NCBI GenBank assembly: GCA_937892275.1
Contig: CALAVG010000276.1
Span: 1-36,249, forward strand
Reading direction: 5' to 3'
Length of the DNA stretch: 36,249 nucleotides
From: an uncultured Methanomicrobiales archaeon
Lineage (GTDB): Archaea; Thermoplasmatota; Thermoplasmata; Methanomassiliicoccales; Methanomethylophilaceae
Positions 30,009 to 36,249 of the stretch are shown in pieces. The stretch's first letter is position 1; each line of letters starts with the position of its first letter. Both the position numbers and the translations under genes were made by a program. The notes under the pieces are model-generated. The model had not been told where the DNA came from. It made no database searches and was given only the letters and a program-made list of their open reading frames with translations.

Positions 30009-30545
30009 ATGAGGGTATCGATAATCTGCGGATCGGCCGACGACGAGGGAGTCACAATGCGCATGTGCAGCTCCGCTGCTGAACTGCTGAGATCCAAGGG
30101 ACATTCCGTGGAACTCTTCATGCCCTCCGAGATGAGCATAGCCCATTGCAGGGACTGCGGTTCATGCGAGCATGACGGATGCATCATAAACGACGACATA
30201 TCCGAGATATACGATTCCTTCTCACAGGCGGATCTCCTGATCCTCTCAACCCCGATTCACTTCAGTGGACCTTCATCGATACTCAAGACGGTGATGGACC
30301 GTTTCCAGCCGTTCTGGGGGAATATGGAACTAGGCCACCCGGATTACTGCATCTCGATGATGTGTGGCGGCAGCAAGCAGCCCAACTTCGAATTCACCGA
30401 GAGGATCATCAAGGCCTTTTGTATCACCACTGGAATGGAATACCGCGGTTCGCTACAGATACCGGATACCGATTCCGGAGTCGATGATGTCAGGGAGAGG
30501 GTAGAGAACTTCCTTTCCGCTATCACAGAAGATAAGGCGCGATGA
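30009..30545 (+). CDS. flavodoxin-like NAD(P)H-dependent FMN reductase / iron-sulfur flavoprotein type
   Basis: 178 residues, flavodoxin fold. FMN-binding start V-S-I-I-C-G-S-A-D-D-E-G; Cys motif C-R-D-C-G-S-C-E-H-D-G-C (about 47-58), typical of iron-sulfur flavoproteins; then L-I-L-S-T-P-I-H-F-S-G-P-S-S near 80-93 and D-R-F-Q-P-F-W. It would transfer electrons between NAD(P)H or ferredoxin and FMN. TATA-like CATTATATACG at 29953-29963. Its 3' end overlaps the convergent gene by 23 bp. Physiological partner unknown. Confidence 0.85.
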   Translation: MRVSIICGSADDEGVTMRMCSSAAELLRSKGHSVELFMPSEMSIAHCRDCGSCEHDGCIINDDISEIYDSFSQADLLILSTPIHFSGPSSILKTVMDRFQPFWGNMELGHPDYCISMMCGGSKQPNFEFTERIIKAFCITTGMEYRGSLQIPDTDSGVDDVRERVENFLSAITEDKAR

Positions 30546-31149
30546 CGTTGGAGAAGCTCTCCATACCATCGGGACGGTCCATGAAAGGTATAGTAGAAGG
30601 ATAATCCTCGCCTATGACGGACCAAGTGTAACCGCCCAGGCTTCCTTCCATGTCCAGGACGCAGTTACGGTAGTATCCGATGCTGACAAGTTTATCTAGC
30701 ACTTTCAGGACATCATCCTGCCTTCCTCCTGGAAGTATCGCCTTTCCCTTGTGGACGAAGACCACAGGGACGACTGAATCGGATACGTTGCAAATATCCC
30801 TGAGCTCCGAATCGTTGGCGATGAAGTGAAATGGAGCGAACACCAGGGAAGCATCCTTGTTGAACGCATCGAAGACATCCTCAACAGTCTCGATGTAAGT
30901 GAAGAACCATATCTCCGTGCCGTGCAGTTTCAGATGCTTCATCACATCCCCGATGAACTCCCTCTCCTCAAAGCTGTTGCAGTCGATGATCGTCACAGGA
31001 GGCCTCTGGGATGATGGAAGGCATTCTGATACCTTCCTTGTGAACGGATACGTCCTGTGGCCCTTCTTGGGCTCTACGGACGAGAAATGACCGTCAGATA
31101 CCAGCATATCGCCGCTTTCGTATGATGCAAAGAATGCAGGTATCTCCAT
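30523..31149 (-). CDS. hypothetical protein, 208 aa
   Basis: I do not recognise it. Soluble alpha/beta composition with alternating hydrophobic strands: V-T-I-I-D-C-N-S-F near residue 52-60, I-W-F-F-T-Y-I near 79-85, S-L-V-F-A-P-F-H-F-I near 100-109, V-V-P-V-V-F-V-H-K-G near 125-134, and N-C-V-L-D-M-E-G near 161-168. Such repeated strand-helix units suggest a TIM-barrel or Rossmann-like fold; the end of each strand could place Asp/His in an active site. A HisA/HisF-like remote relation is possible but not shown. Start ATG at 31149 lies about 20-25 bp from TATA-like CCATATATC (minus, 31168-31176). Stop is TGA inside the end of the flavodoxin gene. Confidence 0.7.
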   Translation of the reverse strand: MEIPAFFASYESGDMLVSDGHFSSVEPKKGHRTYPFTRKVSECLPSSQRPPVTIIDCNSFEEREFIGDVMKHLKLHGTEIWFFTYIETVEDVFDAFNKDASLVFAPFHFIANDSELRDICNVSDSVVPVVFVHKGKAILPGGRQDDVLKVLDKLVSIGYYRNCVLDMEGSLGGYTWSVIGEDYPSTIPFMDRPDGMESFSNVIAPYLL

Positions 31150-31258
31150 GCACGGATAATCCTGCTAATGATATATGGGGTTGACGATTGCATGATTGAG
31201 TCATCTGGCAGAACTTTCGGGCAATGGTACATTTACCCTAGATAGACGTTCACTAACC

Positions 31259-32651
31259 ATGGCAGACTTCGCTGCGACGATAGACCGCATGTTCCACATA
31301 ACGGAAAGGGGCTCAGACATTAGAACAGAGATTAGAGGAGGTATCATCACATTCCTTGCGATGTCCTACATATTGGCCGTGAATCCTTCGATCCTGTCCG
31401 CAGCGACTGGTCCGGAACTCTTTGGGCGCTAGTTACCGCTACGGCGCTTGCCTCTGCAATATCATGTCTGCTGATGGGATTCTATGCGAACTTCCCAGTT
31501 GCTCTCGCACCGGGTATGGGTATCAACGCATTCCTTTCCTATACCATAGTCATGGCGATGGGTTTCACCTACACCCAGGCGCTGTTCATCGTCCTGCTGT
31601 CAGGAATAATCTTCTTCCTGCTGACCGTCACCGGTTTCAGGATCCATGTCTTGAAGAGCATACCGACCGCAATGAAACTCGCGATCACGGCCGGTATCGG
31701 ATTCTTCATTGTCGTCCTCGGATTGTTCAACACTGGGATCATCGTCCACGGAGAAGGCACCGCATTGAGTCTCGGTAACCTCTAGACACCCGGAATCAAC
31801 ATCGCCATCGTCTGCATAGTCATAACCCTGTTCCTCTGGGCTAGGAACATCTGGGCGGCAGTGCCCATAGGTATGGTGGTGACCATCATCATCGGAGTCA
31901 TCGGAGGTGCATTCTTCGGCCGGGATACCGTCATAAACGGAAGCCAGTTGGTCCCCGGAGTAGGGACAGCATCTTTGTGAGAGGTCATTGCCATGCCTGA
32001 TTTCGGTCTGTTCGGTCAGCTCTTCTCCGATATCGGGGAGATTACGGACACCCTGTTCGCATCCCTGATCATCTCCACCCTGTCATTGGTCATCATCGAC
32101 ATGTTTGACACCACAGGTACCCTGCTGGGGCTTGGCCGTACCGCCGGACTCTCCGATGAGGAAGGGGATATGGACGGTTACGAGAAGGCCCTCAACGTCG
32201 ATGCGGTCGCCACCGTATTCGGTGCTTTCGCAGGTACTTCCACGGTGTCATCGTTCATCGAATCCAGTACCGGTATCAGTGTCGGTGCGAAGACCGGTCT
32301 GATGGCCATTGTCGTGGGTATGCTCTTCATAGTGGCCATGTTCTTCTCGCCTGTTTTCGCCTTCATCACCCCCGCATGCACCATAGGGGCACTCTTCCTG
32401 GTGGGGCTTCTGATGATCACATCTTTGAAGGATATCGACTGGCACGACCATGTCACAACGGCCACGGTATTCGTCACACTGTTCATGATGGGGCTGTCCG
32501 GTTCCATCACCGACGGTTCGCCTTGGGTACTTTCACTTACATCATCTGCATGGTTGCCACGGGCAAGACCAAAGAGGTACATCCGATGCTATGGGTCTTC
32601 AAGATCATATTCCTGGCCTATTTCATCATGACATTCAGATTCGTTCCATGA
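31259..32651 (+). pseudogene. NCS2 (AzgA-like) purine permease, broken
   Basis: A purine/uracil permease of the AzgA type: D-I-R-T-E-I-R-G-G-I-I-T-F-L-A-M-S-Y-I-L, V-N-P-S-I-L-S-A, A-L-A-P-G-M-G-I-N-A-F and the D-M-F-D-T-T-G-T-L signature all present. The reading is broken four times: a frameshift near 31418 (a T is probably missing in CTCTTTGGG), an in-frame TAG at 31783-31785, an in-frame TGA at 31978-31980, and a frameshift near 32518 (again a T missing, GACGGTTCGCC). After the last slip the normal C-terminus K-E-V-H-P-M-L-W-V-F follows to TGA at 32651. A start ATG at 31259 fits. The two stops argue for true decay; the T losses alone could be read errors. Confidence 0.9.
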
Positions 32652-32740
32652 GTCGGATGATTGGTCGAATCGGTCTTTGGAGCTGATTGGAAATGATTAA
32701 TTATGTCCAAGATCATGCAATATCAATCGGAGTGGGTTTT

Positions 32741-32758
32741 AGGCCCCCTAAGGGGCCT
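32741..32758. other. hairpin after microprotein copy 2
   Basis: AGGCCCC (32741-32747) and GGGGCCT (32752-32758) form a perfect 7-bp stem with a 4-nt loop, just past the microprotein stop on minus. There is no T-run, so an end-processing or terminator role is uncertain. The broken permease ends 90 bp before it. Confidence 0.45.
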
Positions 32759-32765
32759 TGGTCCA

Positions 32766-32870
32766 TCAGCCGATGAACCATCTCAGCAATTCAGACAATG
32801 TCCGGATTGCTGAAAGGACCAGGGATGCGTTTTGGAACTTACGATCCTGGTCCTTTCCCCTATTGGGCAT
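32766..32870 (-). CDS. 34-aa microprotein, RTLSELLRWF family (copy 2)
   Basis: Reads M-P-N-R-G-K-D-Q-D-R-K-F-Q-N-A-S, then L-V-L-S-A-I-R-T-L-S-E-L-L-R-W-F-I-G and TGA. Aligns with copy 1 with one 2-residue gap; shared positions include M-P, G/DQ, K-x-Q, S-L-x-L, R-T-L-S-E-L-L-R-W-F. Ribosome-binding site GGGGGTGA precedes the ATG. Two self-complementary stretches overlap the coding part (GAAAGGACCAGG with CCTGGTCCTTTC, and CAGCAAT-type arms lower down), so the mRNA is strongly folded. Hydrophobic C-terminal helix with one Trp; no known family. The leader in the same frame is open but without a start codon, which supports the short form. Confidence 0.65.
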   Translation of the reverse strand: MPNRGKDQDRKFQNASLVLSAIRTLSELLRWFIG

Positions 32871-33123
32871 TTTGTCACCCCCTAGCAGATAGGTACGGAA
32901 CGGAAGTCCAATCACGATAAGGAAGTCCTCACGTGACGGACTTCCTCCCCGTCCGGAACCATACTTGTTGAACGGGTAAATAATCTGTTGCCGATTTTCT
33001 AAGGTCTATAGAGGAAAGGGTTTCCAGAGTTATCTCTGGGATATCAAATCGTCCTTGATCCTGGCCAACTCCGATGGAGAACCTTTTATGAGTGCCTGAT
33101 GATACCTATGCGAGGTCACTAAG
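32871..33123. promoter_or_regulatory. leader of microprotein copy 2 (minus) and desulfoferrodoxin promoter (plus)
   Basis: On minus the leader contains GGAAGTCC and two GGACTTCC arms within about 60 nt before the start, matching the leader of copy 1. Toward 33085-33095 TTTTATGAG is a TATA candidate for desulfoferrodoxin. No other gene is visible. Confidence 0.4.
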
Positions 33124-33495
33124 ATGGTAATCTACAAATGCGCCAAATGTGCGAACGCATTCGAGGTCGTCTTCAAAGCACCCTGCACACCCAAGTGCTG
33201 CGGAGAGGACATGATCGTCCTCGAGCCCAAGACAGACGACTTCAAGAACGAGAAGCATGTCCCTTACATCGAGAAGCAGGACGGTGGATTCCTCGTCAAG
33301 GTCGGAAAGGAGACAGCCCATCCGATGGTCGAGGACCACTACATCGTCTACATCCAGATCTGCGCTGACGGAGTCATGATGAGGAAGTACCTCAAACCCG
33401 GAGACGCACCCGAGGCATTCTTCAAGACAGATGCAAAGGAAGTCAAGGCCTGGGAGTACTGCAATAAGCACGGACTCTGGAAGTCCAACCAGTGA
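33124..33495 (+). CDS. desulfoferrodoxin / superoxide reductase
   Basis: Reduces superoxide to hydrogen peroxide without making oxygen, a defence of anaerobes. 123 residues. The N-terminal desulforedoxin centre is complete: C6, C9, C25, C26. The catalytic iron site ligands are visible: H45 (E-K-H-V-P), H66 and H72 (A-H-P-M-V-E-D-H-Y-I), C113 and H116 (C-N-K-H-G-L-W), with K44 beside H45. So this is the two-iron class. ATG at 33124 follows GAGGT. A hairpin terminator follows at 33507-33519. Electron donor (rubredoxin-like) is not in the window. Confidence 0.95.
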   Translation: MVIYKCAKCANAFEVVFKAPCTPKCCGEDMIVLEPKTDDFKNEKHVPYIEKQDGGFLVKVGKETAHPMVEDHYIVYIQICADGVMMRKYLKPGDAPEAFFKTDAKEVKAWEYCNKHGLWKSNQ

Positions 33496-33506
33496 ATTAA
33501 ACTTCA

Positions 33507-33519
33507 GCCCCTTTGGGGC
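33507..33519 (+). terminator. hairpin terminator of desulfoferrodoxin
   Basis: GCCCC TTT GGGGC followed by ATTTTAT: a 5-bp GC stem and T-rich tail 12 bp past the stop. Confidence 0.65.
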
Positions 33520-33586
33520 ATTTTATCCCTTTATCAAATTTAATTTAAGTTGACAGCTTAATTAATTTTGTAAAAAAGAAAGTATG

Positions 33587-33604
33587 ATGCCGGTCTCCCG
33601 GCAT
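33587..33604 (-). terminator. hairpin terminator of purA / DUF6951 gene
   Basis: ATGCCGG and CCGGCAT form a perfect 7-bp stem with a 4-nt loop, 6 bp past the stop of the gene at 33611-33928. On the minus strand it is followed by CATACTTTCTTTTTTAC, a T-rich tail. Confidence 0.65.
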
Positions 33605-33610
33605 AGGGTT

Positions 33611-33928
33611 TCATTCGAAAGTGATGCTGACAGGCTTCTTCAGTCCCATTCCGGATTCAGCCTCAACCGCTTTCACGATACCGCAGGGCACGGGGCACGC
33701 GGTGTGACGCAGGCATTCTGCGGCCTTCTTATAGATCTCGGACTCCGTGAACGGAGTTCCGATGGCTTCGTAGGGATTGATGCCCTCTATGGGCGTGAGC
33801 TTCTGCACCATGGGGCAGTTGCTCTCAATGACGACGTTGACCGACATCATGTCGTCGCTGGCCGTGGCGATGATCTTCGAAGTCATCCCGCACACGCCGG
33901 GCTGAACATTGCAAACTGTAGGACACAT
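33611..33928 (-). CDS. DUF6951-like Cys-containing protein, 105 aa
   Basis: 105 residues with a conserved Cys pattern: M-C-P-T-V-C-N-V-Q-P-G-V-C-G at the start, E-S-N-C-P near residue 37 and R-H-T-A-C-P-V-P-C-G-I-V-K near 74-86. I recall a methanogen family (DUF6951) with V-Q-P-G-V-C-G and H-x-A-C-P-V-P-x-x-I; function unknown, metal binding plausible. The ATG at 33928 comes 5 bp after the purA stop, so it is the second gene of the purA operon. A longer frame upstream is a shadow of purA. Followed by a terminator. Confidence 0.8.
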   Translation of the reverse strand: MCPTVCNVQPGVCGMTSKIIATASDDMMSVNVVIESNCPMVQKLTPIEGINPYEAIGTPFTESEIYKKAAECLRHTACPVPCGIVKAVEAESGMGLKKPVSITFE

Positions 33929-33933
33929 TTGTT

Positions 33934-35238
33934 TCAACTCCACCAATCTTTCTTGCGGTCGATCGTCTCGTCTCTGTCTGGGCCGAGGCTTATCAGGTCC
34001 GCAGGCACCTTGAGGTACTTCTCTATGAACTCGATGTACTCCCTCATCTCGCCGGGCAGGTTGTCGTAACCGGCCTTGACGACATCCATAGTGTTGGACC
34101 ATCCCTTCCATCCCTTGAAGGTCTCGTACACGGGCTTGGCCCTGTTGAGCTTGGCGATGGATGCGGGGAAGTGCTTGACCTCCTCTCCGTCTATCTCGTA
34201 TGCTACGCACACAGGGAGTTCAGGGATATCGTTGAGGACATCGATCTTTGTGATACCGAGGGATGTGAACCCGCAAAGTCTCGAAGCATGCTCCACTACG
34301 ACCAGGTCCAGCCATCCGCATCTCCTTCCCCTTCCCGTGGTGACACCGAACTCTCCGCCTCTCTTCTGCAGTTCGACACCGAAATCATCATGGATCTCGG
34401 ATACGAACGGGCCTTCTCCGACACGTGTGGTGTAAGCCTTCACGATACCGACGACCTTGTCGATCCTGTTGGGAGCGACACCGGAGCCCGTACAGATTCC
34501 GCCTCCGCAGGTGGCAGAGGATGTGACATAGGGGTAGGTACCGTGGTCGATGTCGAGCATAGCACCCTGTGCACCCTCGAATACGACGTTCTTGCCGTCA
34601 TCCAGCGCTTCGTTGATGAGGACGGACGTGTCGCAGATGTACTTGCCTATCTGGTCCCTCCAGCCGGTCATCTTGTCGAAGAGGGATTCCGTTGTGCAAG
34701 AGCACTGTTCGGCATCCATCATGGCCATGAGGTCCTTCTTGTACGGGAGGACGAAGGATATCTTGTCCTCGAGGAGGTCGTCCTCCAGAAGGTCCCCCGC
34801 CCTGAATCCGATCCTTGCGATCTTGTCCTGGTAAGTGGGTCCGATCCCCTTCTTGGTGGTACCCACGTTGTTCTTTCCGCGGTACTTCTCCTCAGCCCCG
34901 TCCAGCTTCTTGTGGTAGCCCATGATCAGATGAGCCCTGTCGGATATCCTCAGACCGTCGATGGATCCCCCGATGTCAAGGACCTGCTTGATCTCCTCTC
35001 CGAGCTCCTCCAGGTTGACGACGACACCGTTCCCGATGACCGCGAGCTTCCCCGGCCTTACGACTCCCGAGGGGAGTCCGTGCAGCTTGAACACCTTGTC
35101 ATCGACGATGATCGTGTGTCCTGCGTTGTTACCGCCCTGGAAACGTACGATGAGATCGGATTTCTCATCAAGATAATCTGTGAGCTTTCCTTTTCCTTCG
35201 TCTCCCCATTGGGAGCCGATGATAGCTAGACTCGGCAT
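33934..35238 (-). CDS. purA: adenylosuccinate synthetase PurA
   Basis: Joins IMP and aspartate with GTP, first committed step to AMP. 434 residues, full length. N-terminal G-S-Q-W-G-D-E-G-K-G-K (residues 8-18) is the GTP loop with the catalytic Asp; G-G-N-N-A-G-H-T (35-42), V-G-T-T-K-K-G-I-G-P near 126-135, the G-A-Q-G near 222-225, and T-T-G-R-G-R-R-C-G-W near 301-310 complete the family pattern. The ATG at 35238 follows a TATA element at about 35273-35281. The gene lies downstream of trm1 with a 57-bp gap and its own promoter. It is followed by the DUF6951-like gene. Confidence 0.97.
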   Translation of the reverse strand: MPSLAIIGSQWGDEGKGKLTDYLDEKSDLIVRFQGGNNAGHTIIVDDKVFKLHGLPSGVVRPGKLAVIGNGVVVNLEELGEEIKQVLDIGGSIDGLRISDRAHLIMGYHKKLDGAEEKYRGKNNVGTTKKGIGPTYQDKIARIGFRAGDLLEDDLLEDKISFVLPYKKDLMAMMDAEQCSCTTESLFDKMTGWRDQIGKYICDTSVLINEALDDGKNVVFEGAQGAMLDIDHGTYPYVTSSATCGGGICTGSGVAPNRIDKVVGIVKAYTTRVGEGPFVSEIHDDFGVELQKRGGEFGVTTGRGRRCGWLDLVVVEHASRLCGFTSLGITKIDVLNDIPELPVCVAYEIDGEEVKHFPASIAKLNRAKPVYETFKGWKGWSNTMDVVKAGYDNLPGEMREYIEFIEKYLKVPADLISLGPDRDETIDRKKDWWS

Positions 35239-35271
35239 GTTTTAGGCACCTAGTCTGGATAAAGAGAACGA

Positions 35272-35281
35272 ACGATATAAG
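35272..35281 (-). promoter_or_regulatory. promoter of purA
   Basis: CCTTATATCG on the minus strand lies 35-40 bp before the purA ATG, within the gap to trm1. Confidence 0.5.
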
Positions 35282-35295
35282 GGATTGTCCGATTA

Positions 35296-36249
35296 TCACT
35301 TCTTGGAATCGGGGCTCGCTTCCTTGTAGAGGGAAATGATGTCATTCAGGGGAAGGTCCGTCTTGAATGATGTGGGCGATATGTGGGTGAAGGATGCTTT
35401 GCCGTTCGTGTTCAGTAATTCCACGAAATCCGCAAGTTTAGCGGGCGACATCTTGATGAAAGATGACAGTTCGCTCATGTCGTATACGAAAACCTCTGTA
35501 TCCAATTCGTTCTTCCAGAGGTCCAGGTACTTGGTGCATCTCTTCTCCGCCGCCATTCCGGTGGGGTCCATCTTTGAAACGAATTCCTGATCGTGCAGCG
35601 GACCGAGCCAGAAGGGTCCGTACTTGTGATCGGGATCGTAATGCACGGATGTGGACCTCTCCAATGTATTCATGTCGTATTGCATGTAACCTAACCGGGC
35701 CATCATCTTGTCTGCCTTCTCGGCACCCTCCTCTATCTGAATGTAGGTGCGGAAGTAGTGGTCTGCATAGAATGACAGCAACGGTTTCATTCCTCTGTCG
35801 AACTTGGCAAGTTCCCTCGCGATGGAGCACATCAGGATGCGTAGTCCGCCTTCGTGACACATGTATCCCCTTACAGGTTCCGATTGGTATCTGCGCCTGC
35901 ACTTGGGTGCGTGGGCTCCTGCCAGCGGAGCGGTATCGGTAGCGGTAATCGCCAATATTCCTTTCTTCCTGCATCCAAGGATTGCGGATTGTACGAAGGG
36001 TGCAGGCGAACCGAATGGATCAAGATCTACGTAATCGAATGCCTCATCTGCGAAAAGAGAATGCAGATTCCTGTTAGAAGATGTGCAGTTCTCAAGCTTG
36101 TTCAGTTCGATGTTGGCTTGTATGTAAGGTATCGCATCGGGACTGATGTCGTTGGCTGTGACCTGTGTTCCCTTGACCTCGTTGGCTATCCTAACAGCCC
36201 TGGAACCGGTTGCGGTCATCGCATCGGCTACAGTCAGATCCCTTCCGAC
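35296..36249 (-). CDS. trm1: tRNA (guanine26-N2)-dimethyltransferase Trm1, 5' end outside the window
   Basis: Methylates G26 of tRNA with SAM. 317 residues of the C-terminal part are visible; the start is beyond 36249, and the frame is open to the edge (V-G-R-D-L-T-V-A-D-A then M-T-A-T-G-S-R-A-V-R). SAM-binding parts: A-T-G-S-R near the edge, V-D-L-D-P-F-G-S-P-A-P-F (the N/D-P-F/P-F-G catalytic block), and A-I-T-A-T-D-T-A-P-L-A-G. The C-terminal domain has L-L-S-F-Y-A-D-H-Y-F-R-T and W-L-G-P-L-H-D. Stop is TGA. purA follows on the same strand. Confidence 0.94.
   Translation of the reverse strand, partial: VGRDLTVADAMTATGSRAVRIANEVKGTQVTANDISPDAIPYIQANIELNKLENCTSSNRNLHSLFADEAFDYVDLDPFGSPAPFVQSAILGCRKKGILAITATDTAPLAGAHAPKCRRRYQSEPVRGYMCHEGGLRILMCSIARELAKFDRGMKPLLSFYADHYFRTYIQIEEGAEKADKMMARLGYMQYDMNTLERSTSVHYDPDHKYGPFWLGPLHDQEFVSKMDPTGMAAEKRCTKYLDLWKNELDTEVFVYDMSELSSFIKMSPAKLADFVELLNTNGKASFTHISPTSFKTDLPLNDIISLYKEASPDSKK

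Noticed and set aside
31783..31785. In-frame TAG in the permease as a second pyrrolysine codon
   Set aside because: The same gene has an in-frame TGA and two frameshifts, and permeases of this family are not known to contain pyrrolysine.
34171..35229. 352-residue open frame on the plus strand opposite purA
   Set aside because: Shadow of the highly conserved purA gene; no family features.

Overview
The window comes from a hydrogen-dependent methylotrophic methanogen of the order Methanomassiliicoccales (Thermoplasmata). The evidence is direct. A complete pyrrolysine cassette (tRNA-Pyl, pylS, pylB, pylC, pylD) follows a monomethylamine methyltransferase gene (mtmB) with an in-frame amber codon at residue 202. 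The PylS is the short, catalytic-domain-only form known from this order. RamA, the ATP-dependent activator of methylamine corrinoid proteins, and sn-glycerol-1-phosphate dehydrogenase, which makes the archaeal lipid backbone, are also present. Nearly all intact genes stop with TGA and a few with TAA; I found none that stops with TAG, as expected where amber is a sense codon. The naming to order level is an inference from gene content.

Layout. Positions 1-4100: a small ferredoxin, two unrecognised genes around a large palindrome, a Fic protein and the first of three AAA ATPase/DUF4143 genes. 4200-13000: methylamine block (ramA on minus; mtmB, pylT, pylSBCD on plus) plus two small genes. 12900-16130: a winged-helix regulator facing a paired SMR exporter, the second ATPase and an esterase-like gene. 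16191-19411: histidine genes hisG-hisC-hisH-hisA, tightly overlapped. 19469-21536: a COG2522-type regulator, nadM, pncC and a ThiF-like gene, all overlapping. 21490-24028: LysR regulator, aldo/keto reductase and hexapeptide acetyltransferase. 24041-27000: the third ATPase, a decayed gene, a membrane-anchored protein, a microprotein and an AbrB-like protein. 27469-36249: purC, UPF0179, egsA, a flavodoxin-like protein, an unknown, a broken purine-type permease, a second microprotein, desulfoferrodoxin, a DUF6951-like protein, purA and a truncated trm1.

Two patterns stand out as possibly undescribed. First, each of the three AAA/DUF4143 genes is preceded by three direct repeats with an exact 32-bp period. 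The repeat sequence is different for each gene, but the geometry is the same: the last copy abuts the TATA box and ends 32-34 bp before the start codon of an apparently leaderless gene. This looks like a set of self-specific iteron promoters. Second, a pair of 34-35 residue microproteins, too small for usual gene calling, shares a C-terminal motif in which all codon differences are silent, a strong ribosome-binding site and a leader with a conserved hairpin.

Gene starts were chosen from family alignment remembered from known proteins, overlap with upstream stops, and the distance from TATA boxes. No database search was possible.
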